Numbered from the stretch's first letter, positions 1 to 9,060 are shown. The stretch is 64,000 bases of DNA from Flavobacteriaceae bacterium UBA3356 (GCA_002360635.1 DEQW01000003.1:208966-272965); one strand, 5' to 3'. The notes: generated from the letters alone by a model not told the origin. Numbers and translations are program-made.

Positions 1-102
1 AGATGATAAAAATTGAATTTAGGTTTGGTCAAGCACAGTCGAAAACCTCGTAAACTGTCAATAATGATTTCAGTTTTCAACTGTGCAAGAACAAACATTT
101 GG

Positions 103-927
103 TTATTGTCTTTCGGCTACTTTTACATCACCACTAATGCCACTGAGGTCTTCGCGGTAGATCCAAATTTCGGTTCCGCCACCATTGGTAACGTCCATCC
201 AATCTTTTAAAAATTGTTTCCAGCTTCCGGTTCCGTTCATTTCATCATATTTTTTTGCTATGCTATGATCTTCGCCTAACCAAGCTGATTTTTCAAAAAA
301 TGAAATAACGGCCAAATCTCTTCCTTCTTTAGTACTTCCAAATTCATTGGTGTAGATACCGAAGGTTTCATCAGGAGATTTTTCTGCATAGACATCGTGT
401 ACTTTTTTTACCAGTTTCATGGCATCTTCGTATTTGCCTCTTTTTATGTCCCAAGTATCTACGGCCATTTTTTTAATGGTAAAATCCTTTGGAAATCTAG
501 AAAGCTCAGTTTGTCCGCGCCAGTATGTCTGGGCACCACTATTGGCCATCATGTATGGGGCTACGTTTGTGTTCCAATCTACATCGTGGCCGTCTTTTTG
601 AGCAGGCCTGTTGTCCATTGCACTCCAAGGGGATGGTCCCATAACCCATACGTAATTACCGGTATTGGGTCCATTGGCGATCCAATACACGCGAACACCA
701 TAGGGTCCATCACCGTGGTACTTTTTGTTGTGTTCCATAATTCCCTTTTCAAATTGAGTAATTTGGGCAGGGTTAGGTATTAATAGTGCATTTTCGAATA
801 CACCGTATTCTGTGTTGCTCTGCGATAGTGCCAACAATGGCAGCAAAAGCATTAAAAAAACTACTTTTTTACTCACGTTCCAAATACTATTGGTTTGGTG
901 CTCGTGATTTTTCATTGAAAAATTCAT
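103..927 (-). CDS. Exported hypothetical protein, possible dimeric alpha/beta-barrel fold
   Basis: The 274-codon frame has an N-terminal hydrophobic segment (about residues 21-35) ending in LALSQ, so the protein is probably exported. A second in-frame ATG at residue 5 is an equally good start. The mature part alternates hydrophobic strands with amphipathic helices; residues 150-225 run strand, helix, strand, as in stress-responsive or ABM-type alpha/beta barrels. The exported 144-aa protein encoded at 6657-7091 has a similar strand-helix-strand order and may be a distant relative. It is the last of three minus-strand genes with 50-65 bp gaps, after a lipoprotein and an epimerase-like gene, so it may be cotranscribed with them. 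I do not recognise a specific family and assign no function. Confidence 0.75.
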   Translation of the reverse strand: MNFSMKNHEHQTNSIWNVSKKVVFLMLLLPLLALSQSNTEYGVFENALLIPNPAQITQFEKGIMEHNKKYHGDGPYGVRVYWIANGPNTGNYVWVMGPSPWSAMDNRPAQKDGHDVDWNTNVAPYMMANSGAQTYWRGQTELSRFPKDFTIKKMAVDTWDIKRGKYEDAMKLVKKVHDVYAEKSPDETFGIYTNEFGSTKEGRDLAVISFFEKSAWLGEDHSIAKKYDEMNGTGSWKQFLKDWMDVTNGGGTEIWIYREDLSGISGDVKVAERQ

Positions 928-990
928 AATGTTTAGTGTTGTGCCAACGTTTAGCTGGCTGGTTAAAATTGATTTACTTGGTTTTATCTT

Positions 991-1935
991 CTATAGTTGT
1001 TCGGAATATCCATTTAAAGTTTCTTGTACTGACCTAAACCGAACTCCTAAATCGTTCATTGCTAAATTGTTTTTATAAATAATATTTGGTTTATTTTTTG
1101 GTTGTTTTTGGTTTAACATGGCGTGCACGTCTGATACTTTGTAAGTCTCGCTGCTTAGTAAATAATCTTTGCCATGTAGTCCGTTTGTAGTAGCCGCTTT
1201 AAAAACAGCATTAGCTACATCTTCTACATCGACAATTGCAAAAGGGACATCGTTATCGTAAAGTGCTTTTGTGAATTCGTCTGGAGCAAGTTTGTTTTTT
1301 ATTAAAAACTGTAAACCTGTTGAGGTGGAATCTTTCCGGTTGCTCAATGAATTTCCCATAACGGCAACTGGCGAAACCGATGTAATCTCGAAATGTAAAG
1401 ACGGATGTTTTTTAATAAACGTTTCTACGGTTTGGTTGGCGATAAATTTAGCTTGTGCATATGGATGACTCTCCGGGCTCGTAAAGCGCTTTTCTGTTTC
1501 ATCAAAAGAATCGGTTACACTTTTTGTGCCGGCAGGCATGGGAAAGTTTGTATTCCAAGCGGCCACCGAAGCTATAAAAATTACTTTTTCTATAGTTGGT
1601 GCTTCGCTAACCGCTTCAAGAAAATTTTCAGTTCCTTTGATGGTGGGATCAAAAAGTTCAGTATTAGGATCCTTAACATCTAACTGAAATGGTGTGCCGC
1701 TGTGAACCACTAGCTCACAATCGCTCACAAAATCTTTTAATGCAATAATTTCTTCAACCCGCAACGGACTTATATTTAGGTTATCTGAATTTTTCAAGTT
1801 GAACAAATGCTCGTATTTTTCACTCTTTTTTATATCGGTTACCGATACTTTTACGTTGAAACCTTTTTCCAAAAATTTCTTGGTAATGTGGCTTCCTATA
1901 AAGCCCGATCCACCTATTATTCCTGCTGTTTTCAT
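991..1935 (-). CDS. NAD(P)-dependent epimerase/dehydratase family protein (extended SDR, dihydroflavonol-reductase-like)
   Basis: A 314-residue cytoplasmic oxidoreductase of the extended short-chain dehydrogenase type. The N-terminal Rossmann motif GGSGFIG is at residues 8-14, a serine in the strand ending IAS lies at 121-123, and the catalytic pair Y159-xxx-K163 sits in HPYAQAK. The segment VDVEDVANA near 235-243 is the usual conserved stretch of the dihydroflavonol-4-reductase/cinnamyl-reductase branch. The frame extends 8 codons upstream, but the ATG at 1935 puts the Rossmann strand right at the N-terminus as is normal for the family, so I chose it. The substrate cannot be told from sequence. 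Neighbours on the same strand are a lipoprotein upstream and an exported protein downstream. Confidence 0.88.
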   Translation of the reverse strand: MKTAGIIGGSGFIGSHITKKFLEKGFNVKVSVTDIKKSEKYEHLFNLKNSDNLNISPLRVEEIIALKDFVSDCELVVHSGTPFQLDVKDPNTELFDPTIKGTENFLEAVSEAPTIEKVIFIASVAAWNTNFPMPAGTKSVTDSFDETEKRFTSPESHPYAQAKFIANQTVETFIKKHPSLHFEITSVSPVAVMGNSLSNRKDSTSTGLQFLIKNKLAPDEFTKALYDNDVPFAIVDVEDVANAVFKAATTNGLHGKDYLLSSETYKVSDVHAMLNQKQPKNKPNIIYKNNLAMNDLGVRFRSVQETLNGYSEQL

Positions 1936-1985
1936 AATTTTGAGATTAAATGGTTTCACCAGTTTCTAAAACTGTGGGTTTTATT

Positions 1986-2531
1986 TTATTCTTCACTTTC
2001 AGGTTTTGACGCTTCATCCATGGCCGCTTCTTCCATTTCCTTCATTTGAATTTCCTGCATATCCAACATGATTTTGGATAGATCCCAATAGCCCAACTCC
2101 CTTACAATTTTACCATCCACAAAACGGGCGGTTATGTGTACGGGAATGGAATAGGTTTTGTTATTCGACTTTAGGGTACCTTCCCAAAGCCCCCAAAAAT
2201 TTACCCAGGTTTGGCCTTTGTCTGTTGTTACCATTTCGTACTCAGATTCCCCGTCCAGATAATCCCAACTGGAAAAAAGAGAAGCATCTTCTTTGCCCGT
2301 TTTCATCTCTTCGGCAATGGTTTTGGCATTTTTTTCGGTAACATTGTTCATTATTTTTGCCGTATCGGCATAGTGGCTGGCCATTGCTTCCCAGTTTTGG
2401 TTTTCATAATCTGAAATCACTTTTTTATAGCTTTCAATTTCGGTTGATTGCTGTGTGTAGCGTTGTTTTATATTGCTTTCGCAGCTTGTGATAAGGACTA
2501 TTGCAAGTCCTAAAAGGAATATGTTTTTCAT
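1986..2531 (-). CDS. Lipoprotein with SnoaL/NTF2-like domain
   Basis: The 181-residue product starts with a lipoprotein signal peptide whose lipobox ends ITSC, giving lipidated Cys17. The following roughly 130 residues contain a long helix, a short segment around HYADTAKI and several beta strands ending in VDGKIVRELGYWD. That strand-rich ending with a conserved acidic/Trp pattern is typical of NTF2-like SnoaL proteins, which are often ligand-binding or of unknown role. The last 25 residues are highly charged (MKEMEEAAMDEASKPESEE) and probably disordered. It lies 50 bp upstream of the epimerase-like gene and could share its transcript. The fold call is by pattern, not by alignment. Confidence 0.75.
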   Translation of the reverse strand: MKNIFLLGLAIVLITSCESNIKQRYTQQSTEIESYKKVISDYENQNWEAMASHYADTAKIMNNVTEKNAKTIAEEMKTGKEDASLFSSWDYLDGESEYEMVTTDKGQTWVNFWGLWEGTLKSNNKTYSIPVHITARFVDGKIVRELGYWDLSKIMLDMQEIQMKEMEEAAMDEASKPESEE

Positions 2532-2565
2532 GTTTTGATTGTTTTTAATTGGTTATCATTATTGA

Positions 2566-4122
2566 TTATTCTGTTTGAACATAATTTGGGTGGCTTTGAA
2601 GTACTTTTTCATAGTTGGAAGCAATTACCCAGTTATCGTCTGACGCTTTTAAATCGGGTTTTACATCATTGGGAAAGACCATCACTGTAATATCTCCCAC
2701 TGGTTTAGCCTTATCGTTAATCCTAAACCAAGAATAGTTTTGTTTGTTAAACTTATAGTTTACGGGAGATTGATTAATTATGAACTTGTGGAATTCATAG
2801 CGTGTACAACCACCAGGAACAGTTTGGGTAATTTCTGTGCTTTGCTCTGAAGATTGTGTAATATTGTTGCCTTGTGAATTTTCTTCACTATTTGTTGTTC
2901 TTCCACCACCACCAGCTGTTACTGATAGCTCAAAAGATACAATTGCATAATTGAGTGCGGCTTTTGCAGTAGTAGATAAGGACCAATGGGTTTCGTCCTC
3001 TTTTTTAACGGTACGCCTAAAATTCATACCCTCAGAAATACTTGTGGTAACAGACGACTTTATGGAACTCTCCATAGGTTGTACATTTCTAAATATACTT
3101 ACCTTGTACATTACGTTAGATTCTGCTTCGCCTTCACTTAAATCGCCAATTTCGGTTCCAAATACTTTTACTTCGGCTAGACTTAGGGCGTTAGCATCTT
3201 TAAGTTGCACCCTGACATATCGTCCAACCTTTTTGCCCGTGTACGACTTATTTCGTTCAGGAAGAAAGTTTTTAGGTTCTTCAGCAAAAGGTTTTAATCT
3301 TCCCGTAGTTTGATCTTTTGGTCTATTACTAACCCATATATCAAAATTATTTAATCTATCGCTACAACAGTCGGTTCTATTATAAAGGGCAACTTCATCT
3401 ATTAAAAACTTTTTACCTAAATCTACCTCCCAAAAAGGACGTGGCTCTCCCTGAGTGTGCGTAACCGAGCCCTCAGCCCAGTGGCCCTCAGTAACACCGT
3501 CATTTGCTCTACTTGAAACACCAAAGTTATGCGTGCTGGATTGTCTTGTGCTTTTACCTAAGGCTAAGTTGTCGTTTTTGCCAATAGCAGGAGTTGTCCA
3601 TTCTCCTTCACGAAGCTCTAAAACGGGTTTACCTCTTACTACAACTTCAGCTAAACTGAGAGCATCACGACCGTTTAAATGAATACGGATATATTGTCCG
3701 GTTACATTGCCAGAGTACGATTTGCTATTTTGAAACCATTGGCTTTCAGTTGCAAACACTTCGCCTCCATAATTTCCATTGAAGGGTTGGCTTGACACTC
3801 TAATAGTAAAATTTTTAAGCCTGTCTGAATAGCCATCTGTTCGGTTATAAATAGTGATTGAAGAAATTTCATAAGCTGCCAAAAGATTAACCTCCCACCA
3901 TGGGTTTTCCTCTCCTTGTGTATGTGTTACAGAGACAGCCCCCCAATTACCATTAGTATTGCCATCTACCGCACGGTTTGCAGCTCCACCATCATGTACG
4001 CTACTTTGTTTGGTGGGTTTAAATTGGGCAATGTTGCTAGGGTCTAAAGGGTTCCATTGTTGCGAATACACTGTAAACGAAATAAAAAACAAAGTTGCTA
4101 ATACTAAAAAGCAGCGATTCAT
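2566..4122 (-). CDS. Exported protein with two F-type (fucolectin) lectin domains and a putative pore-forming C-terminal region
   Basis: I chose the ATG at 4122 because it gives a compact signal peptide ending in YSQ; the frame continues 15 codons upstream. Two tandem F-type lectin domains follow, at about residues 45-180 and 198-337 of the longer frame. Each contains the exact fucose-binding signature H-x26-R-x-D-x4-R: H82/R109/D111/R116 in the first and H237/R264/D266/R271 in the second. The second keeps the family's CC pair in RTDCCSDR, while the first has GY there. The remaining 190 residues are rich in Ser/Thr and alternate polar and apolar residues around SSVTTSISEGMNF and LNYAIVSFELSVTAGGGG, resembling the insertion region of aerolysin-type beta-pore proteins. 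No T9SS tail or lipobox is present. Lectin calls are firm; the pore-former call is inference. Confidence 0.85.
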   Translation of the reverse strand: MNRCFLVLATLFFISFTVYSQQWNPLDPSNIAQFKPTKQSSVHDGGAANRAVDGNTNGNWGAVSVTHTQGEENPWWEVNLLAAYEISSITIYNRTDGYSDRLKNFTIRVSSQPFNGNYGGEVFATESQWFQNSKSYSGNVTGQYIRIHLNGRDALSLAEVVVRGKPVLELREGEWTTPAIGKNDNLALGKSTRQSSTHNFGVSSRANDGVTEGHWAEGSVTHTQGEPRPFWEVDLGKKFLIDEVALYNRTDCCSDRLNNFDIWVSNRPKDQTTGRLKPFAEEPKNFLPERNKSYTGKKVGRYVRVQLKDANALSLAEVKVFGTEIGDLSEGEAESNVMYKVSIFRNVQPMESSIKSSVTTSISEGMNFRRTVKKEDETHWSLSTTAKAALNYAIVSFELSVTAGGGGRTTNSEENSQGNNITQSSEQSTEITQTVPGGCTRYEFHKFIINQSPVNYKFNKQNYSWFRINDKAKPVGDITVMVFPNDVKPDLKASDDNWVIASNYEKVLQSHPNYVQTE

Positions 4123-4465
4123 GTTTCTTTTTTTTGGGAAAGAAAATTTGCTAGTAAACGTTTTCATGACTTTATTGATTTAAGTGGATTGAGTTTAATC
4201 GTTCCCCGAAGTAACGACATAAACTCACTGAAAACAAATAGGTTAGGACGAACAGGTTGTTTTACTGTCCGAAAGAAAACTTTTACTTGCCGAAGCTATT
4301 TTTTAAATGTGAAGCAGTAAAGGTGAATACAGAAAATATAGTGTGAGATGGGTTGTAATGGAGGTTTACTCATTAAACATCAATACAAGTGTAACTCACT
4401 AAGGTTGATGAATTAAAAAGCTGATTATTTATAGTTTTTTGCTTAGATATGACTCCTGAATGAGG
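4123..4465. other. Intergenic stretch, no gene seen
   Basis: About 340 bases between two minus-strand genes. It must hold the promoter of the lectin gene, but I found no convincing TAnnTTTG box, hairpin terminator or coding frame. A short frame overlapping its left end is a shadow of the neighbouring gene. Confidence 0.5.
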
Positions 4466-5176
4466 TTATTCCCTAACACTCCATATTTCATGAATTGGAT
4501 CTCCCTTACTTGATAAACCGGAGTGGTGCCATTGACCATCAATAAGCTCATAATTAAATTGTAGGCTAAGTCCTGCTTTAGAATCATCTCTTGAGAAGAA
4601 ATTAATATTTTCGGTATACTTACCATCCTTGGTTGTGTACGTCCCGCCGCCAGTTCCCATAAACTGCTTGGTTTCCGTATTATATGCTATCCATTGGAAT
4701 CTAGTGCCCGATAAAATTTTCATCGTTTTTCTTGGTCTATTTGTGTCGCGTAATTGTGTTTCACCGTCTCTAATTCTGCCGGACATTAACCAAGCACCTT
4801 GCAATTTTCCAGGCAAACCGTTGTCAATTCTTTTAAATTTTTGTTCAAGGTCAACAATTTCAATTTCATCGTCTGTAATTTGCACTGTAAAACTTTCTTT
4901 AGAGCCTACGCGATCAGGATTTTCTGTATCAAATTCTATTTTTTTGTTCATCACATCGCCTTCCAATTTCCAGGTACCGCCATTAGTGTTAATGAATTTA
5001 CCAGTATCAGCGTTATATGTGGCCATTGCTTGGTAGCCATCTGCAAAAATAATAACACTTTTTAATGGGGCTCCATTTTCAGAAGTTGAAGTAGTTTCCC
5101 ATGCACCAATAATACTTTGCGCATGGATTGAGAATGAAAAGCAGGTAACAATAAGAAATACAAGTAACTTTTTCAT
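4466..5176 (-). CDS. Exported protein with two tandem lipocalin-like repeats
   Basis: The 236-residue product has a signal peptide ending SIHAQ (cleavage after residue 20). The mature part is an internal duplication. Residues 22-113 begin IIGAWETTS and contain a Y-N-x-x-T-G-K-F stretch followed by a GGTW motif at 66-69. Residues 124-236 begin LQGAWLMSG and contain a Y-N-x-E-T-K-Q-F stretch followed by a GGGTY motif at 176-180. The GxW start followed by beta strands is the common lipocalin-like pattern of Bacteroidota secreted proteins, suggesting a small beta barrel that binds a hydrophobic ligand. No catalytic residues are evident. The gene is flanked by other small minus-strand exported proteins. 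Confidence 0.75.
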   Translation of the reverse strand: MKKLLVFLIVTCFSFSIHAQSIIGAWETTSTSENGAPLKSVIIFADGYQAMATYNADTGKFINTNGGTWKLEGDVMNKKIEFDTENPDRVGSKESFTVQITDDEIEIVDLEQKFKRIDNGLPGKLQGAWLMSGRIRDGETQLRDTNRPRKTMKILSGTRFQWIAYNTETKQFMGTGGGTYTTKDGKYTENINFFSRDDSKAGLSLQFNYELIDGQWHHSGLSSKGDPIHEIWSVRE

Positions 5177-5208
5177 GGTTTAAGTTTCACGTTTTTGAAA
5201 ATACTTTT

Positions 5209-5565
5209 TCAGTTACTTGTTTTAAATTGCCCATGAAAATAATTTATAGGCTTTAATTTGGTTAAACGTCTATTAGGTTTTTGTGTGTTAAGTAGTGTAG
5301 CCTTCTTTTTCTGTTGTGATATAGGAGATAGGTTGTAGGTTTTAGGGGTGTTATAATTTAATGAAAATTGTTTATACGGCATATCTTGTAGAAGCGTGGT
5401 GTTTATTTTCCTATCTATGTCGTTCGTTGTTTTCCAAATGACACTTTTTTCCAAACTTGTTTCTGGAGGTAAATGGTTGTGTTCGTTATTGTTAATAGGA
5501 TCATCGGTTTGTCCCATGGCTAAAAATGGGAAGCATATCAGTAGTGTGAATATTGTAAGTTTCAT
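5209..5565 (-). CDS. Small exported hypothetical protein
   Basis: A 118-residue frame with a good signal peptide (MKLTIFTLLICFPFLAMGQ). The mature part is basic, Asn/Thr/Lys rich and low in hydrophobic residues, with no recognisable domain. It lies about 30 bp upstream of the lipocalin-like gene on the same strand. The signal peptide is the main reason to believe the gene is real; composition alone would not support it. Confidence 0.5.
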   Translation of the reverse strand: MKLTIFTLLICFPFLAMGQTDDPINNNEHNHLPPETSLEKSVIWKTTNDIDRKINTTLLQDMPYKQFSLNYNTPKTYNLSPISQQKKKATLLNTQKPNRRLTKLKPINYFHGQFKTSN

Positions 5566-6022
5566 AAATTATCGTGTTTTAATTGCAAATACTATTTAAC
5601 CAATATTACAAAATTTAGCGACTTTTATGTTTGTTTGACTATGACTGAAAGGCATAAAACAAAAAATATTTCCGAATTTACTTCAATTAATAGCCCTTCA
5701 ATTCTACTTTTAATTTTTGTGTTAAGCTCGTTTGGTAAATTATTAACAACAAGGTTCCGATGCTAACTATTATAGCAGATACACTTACAATCCTGTCGCC
5801 ACTAATTTTTTTCAATTTTTAAATATTTATTTTATCAGAATGCAGCACAGTGTTTTTGAATATGAACCGTTGCCTGTAAAAAGATATTACATTTTCAAAT
5901 TATCACAACTTTGAATTTTTAATGTCCACGTTTATCTTCTTTTATAAATATACCTAAATTAATTTTTTTTCTACCCTAGTAAATACAAGCAAACCACTCG
6001 TAAAGTCTGTGATAACTATATT
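5566..6022. other. Long intergenic stretch without a supported gene
   Basis: About 450 very AT-rich bases separating two minus-strand genes. The only coding possibility is a 41-codon plus-strand frame starting near 5641, with no family resemblance. I saw no terminator-like hairpin, tRNA or repeat here. Confidence 0.45.
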
Positions 6023-6391
6023 CTATCGGTCTTTAAATATTCCAAAATGCCATAAAATCCCACTAGGATCATGAAGAAAGAATTCGTTTCCCCATTCGTT
6101 ACGAACTATTTCAGACAATCTTACATTTTTATACTTTTCAGTCAATTTTAAACTTTGTATGTGTTTTAGGGTGCTTTCCAGATTGTTCACTTCGAGGAAA
6201 ATCATTGAGTTTTCAACCCAATCTTTTACATAGTAATCTTGCAAATAAAACCCGAACCTATCTAAATAGAAGTACGACATTTTATCAGACGTGACAAATT
6301 CTTTAAATCCTAATTCCGAATAAAATTTTCTAGAAATAGTATAGTTTTTAGAGCCAATAAATGTTCTTATGGATTTACCTGATACTTTCAT
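6023..6391 (-). CDS. VOC superfamily (glyoxalase/bleomycin-resistance-like) protein
   Basis: A 122-residue cytoplasmic protein with the two-beta-alpha-beta-beta-beta-module layout of the vicinal-oxygen-chelate family. The first module holds FIGSKNYTISRKFYSELGF, the usual helix after strand one. The second ends EFFLHDPSGILWHFGIF, a typical VOC C-terminal strand pair. The expected metal-ligand positions are only partly kept, so it may be a binding protein rather than an enzyme. It stands alone, with long spacers on both sides, and its substrate is unknown. Confidence 0.8.
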   Translation of the reverse strand: MKVSGKSIRTFIGSKNYTISRKFYSELGFKEFVTSDKMSYFYLDRFGFYLQDYYVKDWVENSMIFLEVNNLESTLKHIQSLKLTEKYKNVRLSEIVRNEWGNEFFLHDPSGILWHFGIFKDR

Positions 6392-6594
6392 TTTGATTGT
6401 TTCTTTTAAACTATTTACAAATTGTTCATATCAACTTTAATTCTGCTAGTAACTACATTATTTGGCTTTCCATAAATGGGCCTTGAAAGTAATACTATTT
6501 TTAGGGAAGGTAGCTAATATACTGTAAGTTAGTTTAAAATACAACTTAAAATATATGGTGAAGATTTCGAAAAGATTGAGTGTTTACATAAAAC

Positions 6595-6630
6595 AAAACA
6601 GGCCGCGAATACAATTCGACAGCCTGTTTT
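6595..6630 (-). terminator. Intrinsic terminator of the 6657-7091 gene
   Basis: AAAACAGGC (6595-6603) pairs with GCCTGTTTT (6622-6630), and an inner GAAT/ATTC pairing extends the stem. Read on the minus strand it is followed by a T-rich run, just after the stop codon of the minus-strand gene. Confidence 0.7.
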
Positions 6631-6656
6631 TTCACTAAATTAATAAATATGGAGTG

Positions 6657-7091
6657 TTACTCTTTCATAGCAATATCACTATCCATTTTAGCTACATAGG
6701 AATAAAATTCTTGCATCTTAGCCATGGCCTTATCAGGTCCGCCGGTAAGCTTACTCATTTCACCCATCCACTTTACATCATCTTCGGTCATTTCATAGTT
6801 CAAGGTTTCTATTCCTTTTTCTAATGGGAAAACAACAATCATATCATACTCGCCAGAAGCTAAATCGAATGACATGGGTTGTTGTGTACCACTGTTTTGA
6901 CCTGCTTTCATAAAATAATCATTGATAATGCTTTTTGCTTTGTCTTTCATCATGGGTTTAAACTTCACATATGCAATGCGTACCCATTCAGGGTTCTCGT
7001 GTTTTTTTACTTTCATCTCTTGTGCCCATACACCACTACAGCAACATACTAATAGTGTTAGGGTAAGTAAAAGTGCGCTTACCTGTTTCAT
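6657..7091 (-). CDS. Exported hypothetical protein, alpha/beta-barrel-like
   Basis: The 144-residue product has a signal peptide with a run of three cysteines (LLVCCCSGVWAQ); cleavage after AQ is more likely than lipidation because residues after the cysteines do not fit a lipobox. The mature part begins with a strand EWVRIAYVKFKP, then an amphipathic helix, then a strand EYDMIVVFPL, the order seen in ferredoxin-like alpha/beta barrels. It may be distantly related to the protein encoded at 103-927. The gene is divergent from the TPR regulator at 7408, with 316 bp between the starts, and has its own terminator. No specific function is assigned. Confidence 0.75.
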   Translation of the reverse strand: MKQVSALLLTLTLLVCCCSGVWAQEMKVKKHENPEWVRIAYVKFKPMMKDKAKSIINDYFMKAGQNSGTQQPMSFDLASGEYDMIVVFPLEKGIETLNYEMTEDDVKWMGEMSKLTGGPDKAMAKMQEFYSYVAKMDSDIAMKE

Positions 7092-7407
7092 AATTTTTAG
7101 ATTTAGTTATTATTTATTGACTAATTACTTGTAAATCGTTCATACTATTTAATGTTTAAATAAATAGGTTACGTACATTAAGTAATGAGGCACCAAAAAT
7201 CACTAAAAAAAGGTAGGGGATTATTTAGGTCTTGAAAGAAATAAAAGTAAAGAATTTTGAGGGTTTAAACCCCGTCGTACTTGAGAATATTTTCCTACAC
7301 GTATCAATAGTAACAAATTCGTGTTTATCTATAACAATATGCCACACGGTCTTGGTGTTATAAAAACAAAATCTTTATAGTTAATTTTGCCTTTTAAAGC
7401 AAACTGA
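7092..7407. promoter_or_regulatory. Divergent intergenic region with a 12-bp palindrome
   Basis: This region must carry promoters for both flanking genes. The perfect palindrome GGGTTTAAACCC lies at 7261-7272, about 135 bp upstream of the regulator start, and could be an operator. A TAnnTTTG box near the right end is listed separately. No gene is visible. Confidence 0.35.
7382..7389 (+). promoter_or_regulatory. Candidate -7 box (TAATTTTG) of the TPR regulator gene
   Basis: TAATTTTG matches the Bacteroidota TAnnTTTG -7 consensus 18 bases before the ATG at 7408. No TTTG lies at the usual -33 spacing. The paralogous gene at 12167 keeps a similar AGCCTTTTAAA-like segment before its start. Confidence 0.4.
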
Positions 7408-9060
7408 ATGAACAAACAACCTTTTGTATGGTTACTCATATTGTTATGGGCCCCTTTGTCTAGTGTTGCACAAGAAAACAATCTAGCTACTTGCGATAGT
7501 CTTATTAGAAAAGGAGTTAACCTTATGCTTGAAAAAAAGCATACACAATCTCTTGAGCTACTGGTGAAAGCTCAATCTATGGCACGAGATAACAATTGGG
7601 ATAAACAACAGTTTTTGGCCATTAATAATATAGGTGCTAATTATTATTCCATGCTTGACTATGGGGAAGCGTTAGACAACTATTTAGAGGCATATACTAT
7701 TGCTATAAAAGAATTGGACGCAAAGTATGAAATGATTGTACTTAACAATATAGCCATCTTGTATATGAAAGAAGAGAAGATGGACAAGGCCGAAGAATAC
7801 TTTACCAAGGCCTATGAAATTGCTTTAGAGCGAGAAGACTCTACAAAAATTGGATTTTATGCTGTTAACTTAGGATTGGTAGCAAATAAAAAGGAAGAAC
7901 TGGACAAGGCTGAGAAATATTTTGATAAAGCTATCCCGTTACTTCAAAGTTTACCAGATATTGTACAAAAAGCTTACCTAGGAAAAGCAGAGAACCTCAA
8001 GTTAAAAGAGGCGAATCGAGAAGCAAAAACTATTTTAGAGCCATTGGTGCCTACTTCAAAAATTGAAAAATTAGAAGAATCACAAATAGTTGCGCTGCAG
8101 TTACTTTCTGAAATTGCTTATAATGAAAACAATATAGCTGCTGCTCGCAATTATTCAAACACCATACTACAACACTCAAGTAATGTTGAAGATAGATTAA
8201 ATGCATTTCAACATCTATCAAGCATACATAGAAAAGCCGGCGATTTAGAACAAGCTCTTGCAGTAAAAGATTCTGCTACAGAAGCAATTAAACAACTGAA
8301 TGAAATAAAGAATGGCCGACTTTTTGAAACCAATAGGGTGAAGTTTGAAATACAAAACTATCGTAATCAATTATTTGAAAATCAAAAACTACTACAATCT
8401 GAAAGAAAAGTATTTTATATAGTACTAACTGCGGCAATTATAATTATACTTTTAATCGCCTGGACACTACGTAACAGCTACATAAAAGGCAAACAACGAA
8501 AAATAATTCATTCGCGTAGTCAAGAAGTAATGACCTTAGAACTGGAAAAAGAAAAAAGTGATAAACTGTTGCTTGAAAAAAAGCTAAAAGAAGAAGAAGC
8601 AAGGGCATTATTAGAAGAAGAACGCCTTAAAAATGAAATAGAATCACGTAACCGAAAACTATCGGCTAAAGCCCTACACCTTATAGAACGAAACGAGTTA
8701 CTCGCTTCGATAGTAGAAAATCTTGAAGAATCTCAGGGTTTAGAACAGGAAAGTAAATTAAGAGCCTACATAAGAAAGTTAAAAGGGCTTATCAAGTCCG
8801 ATAACGAATGGGAAGACTTTATTAAACACTTTGAAGAAGTAAATCAAGGGTTTTTAAGTGATGTAAAAGAAAAGCACCCAGAATTAAATGCAAACGACCT
8901 CCGGTTTATCTCTTATGTCTATATGAATCTTACCACAAAAGAAATTGCAGCCATCCTAAGTATTACTGCAGGAGCATGTAGAAAGCGTAAAGAGCGGATT
9001 TCCAAAAAAATGAATTTAGCAGATAGCTCTAAGCTATATGACTACTTATCAACTATTTAA
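7408..9060 (+). CDS. Membrane-tethered TPR protein with C-terminal LuxR-like helix-turn-helix
   Basis: The 550-residue product has a signal peptide (residues 1-22), five to six TPR-like helical pairs (about 30-300), one transmembrane helix at 335-354, a charged coiled coil at 365-425 and a C-terminal helix-turn-helix at 493-550 (KEIAAILSIT then CRKRKERISKK). TPRs should therefore be periplasmic and the DNA-binding domain cytoplasmic. There is no HATPase or receiver domain, so it is not a histidine kinase. It would be a one-component regulator sensing an envelope signal. The T9SS propeller gene starts 114 bp downstream, and the same pairing recurs at 12167/13911 with a paralogous protein. The regulator-cargo link is inferred from context. 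Confidence 0.85.
   Translation: MNKQPFVWLLILLWAPLSSVAQENNLATCDSLIRKGVNLMLEKKHTQSLELLVKAQSMARDNNWDKQQFLAINNIGANYYSMLDYGEALDNYLEAYTIAIKELDAKYEMIVLNNIAILYMKEEKMDKAEEYFTKAYEIALEREDSTKIGFYAVNLGLVANKKEELDKAEKYFDKAIPLLQSLPDIVQKAYLGKAENLKLKEANREAKTILEPLVPTSKIEKLEESQIVALQLLSEIAYNENNIAAARNYSNTILQHSSNVEDRLNAFQHLSSIHRKAGDLEQALAVKDSATEAIKQLNEIKNGRLFETNRVKFEIQNYRNQLFENQKLLQSERKVFYIVLTAAIIIILLIAWTLRNSYIKGKQRKIIHSRSQEVMTLELEKEKSDKLLLEKKLKEEEARALLEEERLKNEIESRNRKLSAKALHLIERNELLASIVENLEESQGLEQESKLRAYIRKLKGLIKSDNEWEDFIKHFEEVNQGFLSDVKEKHPELNANDLRFISYVYMNLTTKEIAAILSITAGACRKRKERISKKMNLADSSKLYDYLSTI

Noticed and set aside
2566..4122. T9SS cargo, since it is a secreted lectin
   Set aside because: The C-terminus lacks YPNP, the GxVY/FVKI strand and the basic end of a sorting domain.
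4429..4626. Separate 65-residue minus-strand gene
   Set aside because: It lies in another frame over the end of the lipocalin-like gene and has no signal peptide or family pattern.
5641..5766. 41-residue plus-strand frame in a long spacer
   Set aside because: Composition is that of random AT-rich DNA; no operon context or family resemblance.
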